Assembly: GCF_028368935.1 (NCBI RefSeq)
Contig: NZ_JAQNDK010000001.1
Coordinates: 3,224,001-3,288,000, forward strand
Direction: 5' to 3'
DNA: 64,000 nt
DNA from: Sorangium aterium
Lineage (GTDB): Bacteria; Myxococcota_A; Polyangia; Polyangiales; Polyangiaceae
Shown here: positions 56,477-64,000 of the stretch, one piece after another
How the letters are laid out: the number at the start of each line of letters is the position of its first letter
How positions within the stretch are numbered: position 1 is the stretch's first letter
Made by a program: the position numbers and the translations under genes
The notes under the pieces: model-generated
Databases searched by the model: none
What the model saw: the letters and a program-made list of their open reading frames with translations, nothing else
What the model was told of the DNA's origin: nothing

Positions 56477-57856
56477 ATGCTCGAAGTGGCCGCTCGCGCG
56501 GCTCGGGGTTCAACGGTGGTCGCACGCACCCTGAAGCTGGGCGCGTTCATGCGCCCGGTCAGCATTCACACCGGCGCCTGGCGCTACCCAGGGGCCTACC
56601 CGGACGCGAACTTCAACTTCGCGCACCTCAAGCGCTTCGCGCAACGCCTGGAGCAGGCTCGCTTCGACGCGTTCTTCATGGCCGATCACCTGGCCGTGTT
56701 GAACATGCCGCTCAACGCCCTCGCGCGCAGCCATACGGTCACGTCGTTCGAGCCGTTCACGCTGCTCTCCGCGCTCGCCGGCGCCACCGAGCACATCGGC
56801 CTGGTGGCGACCGCGTCGACAACGTTCGATCAGCCGTTCCACGTGGCCCGGCGCTTTGCGTCCCTCGATCACCTGAGCGGCGGGCGCGCCGGCTGGAACA
56901 TCGTCACCACCGCGAACCCGGACGCAGCCCTGAACTTCGGGCTCACCGAGCACGTCGAGCACGACGAGCGCTACCGGCGCGCGCGCGAGTTCTTCGACGT
57001 GGTCACCGGGCTCTGGGACAGCTTCGCCGACGATGCGTTCGTGCGCGACGTCGAGGCCGGGATCTACTTCGACGCGGCGCGCCTGCACGTCCTGGATCAC
57101 CGGGGCAAGCACTACTCGGTGCGCGGTCCCTTGAACATCGCGCGCCCGGTCCAGGGCTGGCCGGTGATCGTGCAGGCGGGCGCCTCGGAAGCAGGCCGGC
57201 AGCTCGCGGCCGAGACCGCAGAGGTCGTGTTCGCGGCGCAATCCACGCTGGAAGGCGCGCGCCGCTTCTACGCCGACGTCAAGGGCAGGCTGGAGCGCCT
57301 GGGGCGGCACCCCGACACGCTCAAGATCTTGCCGGGCGCGCTGGTCGTCGTGGGGGACACCGTCCAGGAGGCGCAGGAGAAGCGCGCGCGGCTCGACAGC
57401 CTCGTGCACTTCGACAGCAGCATCGCCTCGCTCTCGATCGCGCTCGGCTGCGACGCATCGCGGTTCGATCCGGACGCGCCGCTCCCCGAGATCCCGCCCA
57501 CGAACGCCGGCCAGAGCGGGCGCGAACGCGCGATCGAGCTGGCGCGTCGAGAAAGGCTGACGGTGCGGCAGCTCGCGCAGCGCCTCGGCGGCTTCGGGGG
57601 GCTCGCGTTCGTCGGCACGCCCGGGACCATCGCGGACCAGATGGAAGAGTGGCTGGTCCAGAACGGCTGCGACGGCTTCAACATCATGTTCCCCTACTTG
57701 CCGGGCGGCCTCGACGATTTCGTCGATCGCGTCGTCCCCGAGCTCCAGCGCCGGGGCCTGTTCCGGCGTGAGTACGAAGGGCGAACGCTGCGCGAGAACC
57801 TGGGGCTCGCGCGGCCCCCCAACCGCTTCTTTCCGACCGCCGCCGCGGCGCGCTGA
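56477..57856 (+). CDS. LLM-class flavin monooxygenase (NtaA/SnaA/DszA family)
   Basis: 459 aa. Family signatures: LGAFMRPVSIHTGAWRYPGA, SFEPFTLLSALAGATEHIG LVATAST, SGGRAGWNIVTTANPDAALN and FDVVTGLWDS. The C-terminal FGGLAFVGTPGTIADQMEEW also fits. These two-component enzymes use reduced FMN from a separate reductase to oxidise chelators, polyketides or sulfur compounds; no reductase gene is adjacent. Start ATG 56477 has AAGG four bases upstream, but the conserved family start is nearer 56517 (GTG). Promoter region holds a tandem repeat. Confidence 0.9.
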   Translation: MLEVAARAARGSTVVARTLKLGAFMRPVSIHTGAWRYPGAYPDANFNFAHLKRFAQRLEQARFDAFFMADHLAVLNMPLNALARSHTVTSFEPFTLLSALAGATEHIGLVATASTTFDQPFHVARRFASLDHLSGGRAGWNIVTTANPDAALNFGLTEHVEHDERYRRAREFFDVVTGLWDSFADDAFVRDVEAGIYFDAARLHVLDHRGKHYSVRGPLNIARPVQGWPVIVQAGASEAGRQLAAETAEVVFAAQSTLEGARRFYADVKGRLERLGRHPDTLKILPGALVVVGDTVQEAQEKRARLDSLVHFDSSIASLSIALGCDASRFDPDAPLPEIPPTNAGQSGRERAIELARRERLTVRQLAQRLGGFGGLAFVGTPGTIADQMEEWLVQNGCDGFNIMFPYLPGGLDDFVDRVVPELQRRGLFRREYEGRTLRENLGLARPPNRFFPTAAAAR

Positions 57857-57919
57857 GCGCTGCCGGGGCGCCCGTTCGATAACCCGTCAACTCCCCAGCC
57901 GTCGCGCACGAGGATAACG

Positions 57920-58012
57920 ATGTCACGTGCTACAGTCACCTTGAAGACCCGAGACGGGCAGACCGAGGCCTCCGTCTTCCGTCCCGACTCCGGCGAGGGT
58001 CCCTGCGGATAG
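57920..58012 (+). pseudogene. Dienelactone hydrolase 5' relic
   Basis: A 30-codon frame from ATG 57920 with GAGG upstream reads MSRATVTLKTRDGQTEASVF then RPDSGEGPCG and ends in TAG. It matches the N-terminus of dienelactone-hydrolase-like proteins (VTLKTRDG...VFRP...GP). The remaining ~200 residues are missing; an unrelated esterase gene begins 43 bp later. Confidence 0.5.
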
Positions 58013-58055
58013 GACAAGCCAACCCGCTCCGCAACGTCACGATTCTCTTGTACCG

Positions 58056-58937
58056 ATGCGCCACCCGTCGGCCGCTCCCCTTCGCTTGCGCCTGCTCCTC
58101 TCCATCGGCGTGGTCCTCCCGGCGGGGCCTGGATGCAGCCGCGAGCCGGCGCCGGCTCCCCCAGCGGGATCGGCGGCCGCGCGTCCGTCGTCGGAGACGC
58201 CGTCAGCGGGGCCGGTCGCGCCTCCGCCGCCGGTGGGAGCGCCGGGGAGCACCATCCGGGGCGAGATCGCGGGCGTGCGCTACCTCGAGCACATGACGGG
58301 CGGGGCGCGACCCGACGAGCGGGTGCCTATGATCGTCGCGCTGCACCCCATGGGCGGGGACCCCGCGGACTTCCTACAGCTGCTCCGGCGCTACCGCCGC
58401 CGCGCCCGGCTCATCCTCCCGTACGGCCACCCGAGCGGCGGGATGTACATCTGGTACGACTCCGTCAGCGACGACGTCGCCGCCCCCCTGGTCACGCGAG
58501 AAGCAGATCGGATCGCCGCCGCGCTCGCCGCCCTGGTAGCCGCCCGCCCCACTGTCGGCCAGCCCCTCGTCACCGGCTTCTCGCAGGGCGGCATCATGAC
58601 CTTTGCCCTGGCGGTCACCCACCCCGAGGCGCTGGCGGCCGCCTTCCCCATCAGCGGTCTGCTCCCGCCGTCGCTCTACCCGTCGGCGGCGCTGAGCTCG
58701 GGGCCGCGCCCGGCGACGCTTCCGCCGGTCACCGCCTTCCACGGCGCCTCCGACCTGGCGGTGCCGACCCGAGGCGCGCGCGCCTCGATCGCCGAGCTGC
58801 GGCTCGCCGGGTACACCGCGGAGCTGCGCGAGTACGCCGGGGTCGAGCACGACACCTCCGACGAGGAAGTGGGCGAGATCTTGGAGCGGATGGGGCGGGC
58901 CGCCGACGGCCTCGGGAACGCGGCGCCGGCGCCTTGA
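58056..58937 (+). CDS. Secreted alpha/beta-hydrolase (carboxylesterase/phospholipase type)
   Basis: 293 aa from ATG 58056. Lipoprotein signal ending GPGC, a Pro/Ala-rich linker (~28-70), then a hydrolase domain: PMIVALHPMGGDPADF (oxyanion-type HPMGG), ARLILPYGHPSGGMYIWYD, nucleophile elbow GFSQGG with catalytic Ser, Asp in HGASDLAVPT and His in YAGVEHDTSD. These fit the phospholipase/carboxylesterase clan (DLH/LC-lipase-like). Probably hydrolyses an ester outside the cytoplasm. On the same strand as the flavin monooxygenase, but ~200 bp downstream. Confidence 0.85.
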   Translation: MRHPSAAPLRLRLLLSIGVVLPAGPGCSREPAPAPPAGSAAARPSSETPSAGPVAPPPPVGAPGSTIRGEIAGVRYLEHMTGGARPDERVPMIVALHPMGGDPADFLQLLRRYRRRARLILPYGHPSGGMYIWYDSVSDDVAAPLVTREADRIAAALAALVAARPTVGQPLVTGFSQGGIMTFALAVTHPEALAAAFPISGLLPPSLYPSAALSSGPRPATLPPVTAFHGASDLAVPTRGARASIAELRLAGYTAELREYAGVEHDTSDEEVGEILERMGRAADGLGNAAPAP

Positions 58938-59083
58938 AGCGGGCGCGCTCGTCGACTTCTGCGCGGGACGCGCAAGGGGGGTAGCTCAGGGCAGGACGCT
59001 CGCACCCTCGCGGAGCGCCGGGAGGCCCCATGTCCGCAGCGGCGCCGACTGAGAAGCTTCTGGGTGTACAAGTGGACATGCGG

Positions 59084-59219
59084 TATGGCGCTCGATGTCC
59101 TCGAGTGCCCGGCCTGCAAGGGCAGGATGAAGCTCGTCGCCATGATCACCGAACCGAGCAACATCGCCCGCTTCCTCACCGCGCTCGGCGAGCCGACCGA
59201 CGTTCCAGGCCGCTGCTGA
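59084..59219 (+). mobile_element. IS91-like transposase tail, copy D
   Basis: Reads MALDVLECPACKGRMKLVAM, then ITEPSNIARFLTALGEP TDVPGRC and TGA. The same zinc-finger tail as copies B and C, stopping just past that segment. Bases 58938-59083 and 59220-59345 show nothing further. Confidence 0.65.
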
Positions 59220-59345
59220 CGATGGTGCATGGCGAGGTCGAGCGCGAGCGGGTGTCGACTGCGCTGGGCGCTGTGCTGCCGTGGGCTGATGTTGGATTCG
59301 ACGCGCCGCGAACCGCGACGGCGGCCGTTGGGACGAGCTCAGTAC

Positions 59346-59427
59346 GGTACAGCTATACGGTAGGATGCCTTCCGCTTGGTGCTACGTCGCGGTAATCGCA
59401 GGCGTTTCACGAGTGGAAGGCCTGTCT
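59346..59427. repeat. 82-bp inverted repeat, right copy
   Basis: Inverted copy of 53697-53778, one mismatch. It starts GGTACAGCTATACGG and ends ...GGAAGGCCTGTCT; the internal GCCTTCC/GGAAGGC pairing can form a stem. No gene overlaps it. Confidence 0.9.
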
Positions 59428-59599
59428 CATCGCATGAGGATTGTTCTGTCGATGATCTCGTACACTCGGACTGCACGAGTCAGGAACGGCTCCGAGAATC
59501 TCGACTTTGCGGAGCGTGTTTGCTTGTCCTATCCGCTTGCGTCACTGCAATATTGACGCGCGAGCGCCAAGGTGGCCGCTGCGGTTTGGAGGAGCAAAG

Positions 59600-61429
59600 A
59601 TGAACCTTTCTACCATGATGGGCCTCGCAGTGGGCGTCTCGTTGGCTTTCGGAGCAGGCTGCTCTGGAACCGGCGATGACGGCGGAGGCGGAACGAGCAG
59701 CGGCGGCACGGTCATTCCTCCAGGTTCGGGCGGCGGCACAGCCGGCGGAGGAGCGGGCACCGGCGGAGGAGCGGGCACCGGCGGAGGTGAGGTCGGCGGC
59801 AATGGCGCAGGCGGAAGCGGCAGTGCGACCAACGCGGGCGGCAGTGCCGCGGATGGTGGGGCTACCTCGGGTTCGGGCGGTGAGACGGGTGGAGGCTCGG
59901 GCGGTGAGACGGGTGGTGGAGGCTCCGGCGGGGCCGCGCCCATCGATTGCGATTCCGGCGGGGCAGTGATGACCTACCCTACCCTTCCGGGCGCCTCCGA
60001 GAGCCCGCTCTATACGGTGACGGCCAACGGGGCGGCGCAATTCGTCGAAAAGATGACCAAGTTTGGCCAGGAGATGCAGGTGCACTACGCCCACTTCGGC
60101 GTGGCAAGCGGCTGCAAGGCGACCGTCGCCGTCACGGTGAACGGCGGCTTCAGCTCCTACACCTTGAGCCCGAAGAGCCGAATGCTGTCGGCGACCAAAA
60201 ACGGTGACACGCTCACCTTCGACAGCGGGCCCAACTACTTGATCCTGCAGATCGCCTCGAAGGAATTGCTGTTCGTCCTCATTGACGACCAAGAGATCGA
60301 TCCGCCGAAATTGGGCGACGCCGACGTGAAGAGCCTCGCAGACTACGGCGTGGACAACACGGGCGCAGCGCTCGTCACCTCCAAGGTGCAGTCCGCCATC
60401 GACGCCGCCTCCGGATCCGCGCAGAACATCCTCTACGTGCCTCCGGGACGCTACAAGACCGGGGAGTTGTGGCTGAAGAGCAACATGACCATGTATCTGG
60501 CGGCCGGCGCCATCCTGGACGGTTCGACCAGCACGGGCGACTACAATGGCACGGGCGCACCGGCCGTCGAAAACACCTCCCACGGCGTGGTTCACATGAA
60601 CAAGGTGAGCAACACGAAGATCCTCGGTCGGGGGGTGATCGACGGCAACGGCTCGAAGATCCGTGGCACCAACAACGATACACCCTCTTTCAAGATCAAC
60701 ACCCTCCGGATCGACGACAGCACGGACGTGTTGGTCGACGGCATCGTCGTGCGCGATCCAGTCTTCTGGAACACGCTGATCTTCGACAGCGACAAGGTGA
60801 CCATCCAGAACTTCAAGGTGATCAATCGCCGCCCCACCACAACAGCTTACAACCAAACCGACGGAGTGGACTTCGACTGCTCCACGAACGGTAAGCTCTA
60901 CAACGCCTTCATCTACAGCGGTGATGACAGCATGTCGCCGAAGCGCGAGCAAGAAGGCAAGCTGGACACCAAGGCCATCACCTATGAGAAGGTGGTTGCC
61001 TACAGCAACTCAGCGGCGACGAAGATCGGAACCAAGACCTACGGCCAGGTGATCGAGGATATCACCTTCAAAGACCTCGACATCGTCAAGGCCGGCCGGG
61101 CCCTCGGGATCAACGCGGACGACACCGCTGTCATCCAGAACATCACCTGGCAGGACGTCAGGGTCGAGACGGTCGACGGCAGGATCATCGACTTCGAAGA
61201 AGATGCAACGGCAACCTGGCGCAACGCTCCCAACCGGGCCACGGTCAAGGAAGTGTTCATCAACAATGTTGCCTCTGCCGTGAACAAAGAGATCTACATT
61301 CACGGCAAGTCGAGCACCGTGAACTTCAATGGGATTCACTTCGACAATTTCACCATCCAGGGCAACAAGGTCACGGGTCGAAACGGCTGGAACGTGAACC
61401 AGTACGTGTCCAACATCACGTTCAAGTGA
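59600..61429 (+). CDS. GH28/GH49-like secreted glycoside hydrolase
   Basis: 609 aa from ATG 59600 (GGAGGAG upstream). Lipobox GAGC, then ~80 residues of Gly/Ser/Thr-rich linker. An N-terminal beta-sandwich (~115-225: YTVTANGAAQFVEKMTKFG) precedes a beta-helix that opens with YGVDNTGAALVTSKVQSAID and YVPPGRYKTGELWLKSNMTM. Residues ~419-445 hold YNQTDGVDFDC and YSGDDSMSPK, resembling the Asp motifs (NTDG, DD) of polygalacturonase- and dextranase-type families. The HGH and RIK motifs of GH28 are not clear, so GH49 is equally likely. A terminator hairpin follows. Suggested action: extracellular polysaccharide degradation. Confidence 0.75.
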   Translation: MNLSTMMGLAVGVSLAFGAGCSGTGDDGGGGTSSGGTVIPPGSGGGTAGGGAGTGGGAGTGGGEVGGNGAGGSGSATNAGGSAADGGATSGSGGETGGGSGGETGGGGSGGAAPIDCDSGGAVMTYPTLPGASESPLYTVTANGAAQFVEKMTKFGQEMQVHYAHFGVASGCKATVAVTVNGGFSSYTLSPKSRMLSATKNGDTLTFDSGPNYLILQIASKELLFVLIDDQEIDPPKLGDADVKSLADYGVDNTGAALVTSKVQSAIDAASGSAQNILYVPPGRYKTGELWLKSNMTMYLAAGAILDGSTSTGDYNGTGAPAVENTSHGVVHMNKVSNTKILGRGVIDGNGSKIRGTNNDTPSFKINTLRIDDSTDVLVDGIVVRDPVFWNTLIFDSDKVTIQNFKVINRRPTTTAYNQTDGVDFDCSTNGKLYNAFIYSGDDSMSPKREQEGKLDTKAITYEKVVAYSNSAATKIGTKTYGQVIEDITFKDLDIVKAGRALGINADDTAVIQNITWQDVRVETVDGRIIDFEEDATATWRNAPNRATVKEVFINNVASAVNKEIYIHGKSSTVNFNGIHFDNFTIQGNKVTGRNGWNVNQYVSNITFK

Positions 61430-61439
61430 AAGAACGCCG

Positions 61440-61466
61440 AAAGCCAACTCCTCCGGAGTTGGCTTT
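61440..61466. terminator. Strong bidirectional terminator hairpin
   Basis: AAAGCCAACTCC (61440-61451) and GGAGTTGGCTTT (61455-61466) form a perfect 12-bp stem with a TCC loop. Its A- and T-flanked ends suit transcription termination from both sides, placed between two converging genes. Confidence 0.85.
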
Positions 61467-61511
61467 CCCAGGCACCCGTTGCGTGGGCAGGCACCTACGT
61501 GCTTTCGAGCG

Positions 61512-63410
61512 CTAGGGCCGCGGATCCACGGTCAAGTAATCGGTGACGCCCTCGAAGACGACACCAGGTGGCGTGAAATAGATGTCCGTGATCGGCGCCC
61601 CGCCCGGGGTCGTCGAGATGACCGGCGCCCCGCCTCCCCAGTAGTTGTGCTCGGCGAACAGGTAAATGCGCGAGTCCGGAACCACGTCTGCCGGCGAGAA
61701 CGACACCGACACATCTCCGTCGACCGGGGCGACAGGATCGATGCCGGCTGGATTCACTCCTGGCGGCAGATTGCCGGGTACGCCATTGTTGACGAAGCGA
61801 TTGTTCCCGACGCTCCCGAGCGTCCCGCCGCCCAGATCGATGACAGCCCCGCCATCCGCTCCAATCGGCACGGAGCTCGACTGCGACCAGTAAACGGCTT
61901 CTCCCGTCAGGTTCTCGAACGAGGAGTTCTCGACCAGGACGTGAAGCTGGTCGATCTTGTTCGTGTTCACGGTCCGGGTCGGTGCCACCCTCAAACCGAT
62001 CCCGCGGCCGAGGCCCGAGATGTCGACGTTCCGAACGGTGAGATTAATCGCCTTGGTCTGAGGCATTTCCGTCCCGCTGTACCGAATTTGCGCGTCCTCG
62101 TTGCCGTTGTTGTTGGTCACGGGGTCGTAGATGCCGTTCGTGTTCCTGTTGCTGAGGACGGAGTCGCTGATCGAGACATTGTAGGTGCCGTTCTGCGGGT
62201 TGGCGGCATCGATGAGCTTGACGTTCGTGCTCGCTGGATCGCTCAGATGAGCACGGCGAATGTCGACGTTCAGGATGCCGTCCGCGCTCGCGTGGTGCTG
62301 GATCTCGATCGAATCGCCGTTGGCGTTGTCGCCCGTGAGGAACGGATTGCTGATCGAGACGTCCCACACGTCCGCGTCCACGAGGGGGCTGTAGCCGCAG
62401 GCCAGGAACACCAGGCCATCGGCCGCGAACGTTCCGAACGGCGAGAGGTTCGACGCGTCGTAGTTGGTCAACTCCAAGTTCGATACGGAGTGGTCGATCG
62501 TGATGAGCGTGATGCCTCTCGACCGGACCACGTGGTCGGTGATCCCGATCGTCGTCGGATCGGGAAGGTCCTGCGACAGGTCCTTGATGACGTTGTGATC
62601 GACGTCGAACGTGGAGGTCACGCCCGTGTCGTCGATGAGCATGATCCCGTCAGAATTGCTGTCGCGAATCACGTTGCGCTTGATGTCGACGGTCCCAGCG
62701 TCGGCGATCGATCCCGGCGCGCCGAGAAAGCTGCAGTAGCTCTGCGCCTGCAGCTGCGGATCGAGCAGCGGCGTCCCCCGCGCGTCCGGACCGCACGACA
62801 CCAGCGTAATGGCGCCGAAGTGGTTCGTCTGAGGCGCGAAGAGGATGTAGCCATTCGGCCATTCGCCGGCGCACGTCGTGCCGCTGCACGTCGAGGGCGG
62901 CGGCCCCTCGATCTCGGGCAGATCGTGGACCGCCATGTCGTTGGTCATCAGGTTGTCCTCGATACATGGATTCTCGGCGTTGATGCCGAGAATCGATGAG
63001 CGGAACGCGTTGTCGATATGGATGTTCCGAACCACGTTGTTCTTGGCCAGCCGGATCACGTCTCCGTCGTAGCGGGCGCCGCTCGTATTGGTGAGCGTCG
63101 CGCGGGCGCTATGGGGGTTGGCGACCGTCACCTTGGGGCCCAATCCAATCAGCTGTTGTCCGTCCTTCAGCTGAATCCCACCGTCGAGCACGCCATGGGA
63201 CTGAATTACATAAAGGGTGTCGCCGGGGCCGGAGCGAGCCTCCAGGGCCTGTAACGAGTTGAAGGGCCGATTCTTCGAGCCGTTGCCTGCATGCGGCGGA
63301 TCAGCCTTGACGTACCACGTGGCGGCCTCGCTGCTGCCTGCAATCAGCAACACGCCCAGCATGACCAGCGACGAACCGCCTGCCGACAGTCCTCTGTCGC
63401 GCAACTTCAT
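61512..63410 (-). CDS. Secreted right-handed parallel beta-helix protein
   Basis: 632 aa from ATG 63410; GGAGG six bases upstream. Classical signal peptide (GGSSLVMLGVLLIAGSSEA). Domain begins WYVKADPPHAGNGSKNRPFN then LQALEARSGPGDTLYVIQSH, the typical start of DUF1565/beta-helix proteins, followed by many N-x-[IV]-x-[NDG] coil repeats (NVVRNIHIDN, AGTVDIKRNVIRDSNSDGIM, LTVRNVDISGLGRGIGLRVA, LVENSSFENLTGEAVYW). No catalytic triad was assigned. Converges on the GH28/49-like gene across a strong terminator, so the two are separately expressed. Possibly polysaccharide-binding or lyase. Confidence 0.75.
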   Translation of the reverse strand: MKLRDRGLSAGGSSLVMLGVLLIAGSSEAATWYVKADPPHAGNGSKNRPFNSLQALEARSGPGDTLYVIQSHGVLDGGIQLKDGQQLIGLGPKVTVANPHSARATLTNTSGARYDGDVIRLAKNNVVRNIHIDNAFRSSILGINAENPCIEDNLMTNDMAVHDLPEIEGPPPSTCSGTTCAGEWPNGYILFAPQTNHFGAITLVSCGPDARGTPLLDPQLQAQSYCSFLGAPGSIADAGTVDIKRNVIRDSNSDGIMLIDDTGVTSTFDVDHNVIKDLSQDLPDPTTIGITDHVVRSRGITLITIDHSVSNLELTNYDASNLSPFGTFAADGLVFLACGYSPLVDADVWDVSISNPFLTGDNANGDSIEIQHHASADGILNVDIRRAHLSDPASTNVKLIDAANPQNGTYNVSISDSVLSNRNTNGIYDPVTNNNGNEDAQIRYSGTEMPQTKAINLTVRNVDISGLGRGIGLRVAPTRTVNTNKIDQLHVLVENSSFENLTGEAVYWSQSSSVPIGADGGAVIDLGGGTLGSVGNNRFVNNGVPGNLPPGVNPAGIDPVAPVDGDVSVSFSPADVVPDSRIYLFAEHNYWGGGAPVISTTPGGAPITDIYFTPPGVVFEGVTDYLTVDPRP

Positions 63411-63455
63411 CTGTGACCTCCCCCCGAGTCGGTTGATGGCAGTAAACAGCGGCCT

Positions 63456-63484
63456 AATGTTCTGTAGTACAAGGAAACTGTCAA
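63456..63484 (-). promoter_or_regulatory. Candidate promoter for the beta-helix gene
   Basis: On the minus strand TTGACA (63479-63484) lies 17 bases upstream of AACATT (63456-63461), about 50-70 bp before ATG 63410. The -35 is consensus, the -10 weak. Bases 63485-63842 hold no gene. Confidence 0.35.
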
Positions 63485-63842
63485 GGCTCGGAGGACGGCG
63501 ATCGAGGGTCGCCAGCGGACATCTCGGGGCGCTGACGTCGAGGGCGCGACGAGGGCGTCGAGATCGGCTCCAGCGAGATCAACGTGGCTGTCCACGACGA
63601 TCAGGGGAGAAGGAATCCCAAACCGTTCTTGACTCGTGTTTCGCCCTTTTTGTTGCCTATCGACCGGGGCACCTCTCCGAGGAGAATGCCGACGGTTCCG
63701 CGCCGCGCGCTCGCGCGTCGCGCTGTCATACCGCGCATCCCTCCATCTTCGTCCGCAGGGGTCCGTCGAGGGGCGCGCGGGGTGGCGAGCGAGCGGCTTC
63801 GGACGGCATCCCGCGGCGGGAGGTGCTACCCCCTCGCGCACC

Positions 63843-64000
63843 GTGAGCCCCCGCTTTCCGCAAGAGCAGTCATCCGCTACGCCCGCTTCCAGCGGCCGGA
63901 CCTCGTCCCCGCCCGCTTCGGGGGGCCCGGTCCGCTTTCCCGAGGAGCTGCCCATCTCGGCGCGGGTGCTCGATATCGCCCGGGCCATCGAGGCGCACCA
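63843..64000 (+). CDS. hrpA: ATP-dependent RNA helicase HrpA (5' end only)
   Basis: The frame from GTG 63843 runs out of the window. After a low-complexity start (SATPASSGRTSSPASGG) it reads VRFPEELPISARVLDIARA then IEAHQ, which is the segment immediately before the Walker A loop of HrpA-type DEAH-box RNA helicases (...LPxSxRxxEIxxAIxxHQVxxxxGETGSGKT). The Walker motifs themselves are beyond the right edge. A GGGAGG lies ~20 bases upstream of the GTG, too far for a good RBS, so the start could be elsewhere. Confidence 0.7.
   Translation, partial: MSPRFPQEQSSATPASSGRTSSPPASGGPVRFPEELPISARVLDIARAIEAH

Noticed and set aside
61479-62999. 506-codon + ORF
   Set aside because: Shadow of the beta-helix gene; lacks signal and motif.
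63407-63988. 193-codon minus ORF
   Set aside because: Antisense to the hrpA start, no motif.

Overview
The window is very GC-rich and looks like chromosomal DNA of a myxobacterium, most likely Polyangiales (Sorangium-like). The reasons are Hanks-type Ser/Thr kinases (one fused to a formylglycine-generating-enzyme-like domain), an FHA protein, an RsbR-like STAS protein, an ECF sigma factor with a long tail, many lipoproteins with Gly/Ser-rich linkers, PEGA-domain proteins, and a P450 divergent from a sigma54 activator. No rRNA, CRISPR array, plasmid origin or complete insertion sequence was found. Assignments rest on reading motifs by eye; no database search was run.

Layout. 1-10.1 kb: end of a DapE-type peptidase, RsbR-like protein, lipoprotein, P450 with divergent sigma54 activator, tRNA-Gly(GCC), FHA protein and divergent kinase-FGE fusion. 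10.1-14.3 kb: a lower-GC minus-strand island with a 207-aa protein, two broken genes, a 133-bp MITE-like element and a protein with seven propeller-like repeats resembling bacterial lectins. 14.5-20.7 kb: two minus-strand operons, DUF969-DUF979-DUF2891 and cytochrome c-IorA-IorB-like molybdenum hydroxylase. 21-25.4 kb: kinase, PEGA protein, Cys-rich lipoprotein, then an unknown minus-strand gene. 25.5-31 kb: a long hairpin, a 42-bp minisatellite, a frameshifted lipoprotein, DUF1835-like protein, and decayed DNA with IS91-like transposase tails. 30.8-38.1 kb: ECF sigma factor divergent from a second PEGA protein followed by two Gly-rich lipoproteins and two unknown proteins. 38.2-50.7 kb: relics (IS91-like, AraC, TetR, PP-loop, hydrolase, transposase) mixed with intact genes (CAP lipoprotein, Ser/Asp/Gly repeat lipoprotein, SDR, MACPF-like protein, large pore-former-like lipoprotein). 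50.9-53.5 kb: truncated GlxA-type regulator and HoxX-like protein, probably foreign. 53.7-59.4 kb: a block bracketed by 82-bp inverted repeats carrying a beta-helix lipoprotein, flavin monooxygenase and esterase. 59.6-63.4 kb: GH28/49-like hydrolase and convergent beta-helix protein. The window ends in the 5' end of hrpA.

How the genes may work together. Two modules (21.1-24.3 and 30.8-36.4 kb) share a plan: a regulator (kinase or ECF sigma), a PEGA protein with two C-terminal membrane helices around a Cys-containing loop, and one or two secreted lipoproteins. The lectin-like propeller, MACPF-like protein and pore-former-like lipoprotein suggest surface or prey-directed functions. The beta-helix and GH28/49-like proteins at 53.8-63.4 kb suggest polysaccharide binding or degradation. 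Three genes look frameshifted in C/G homopolymers, each by one missing base, so sequencing error should be excluded before calling them dead.
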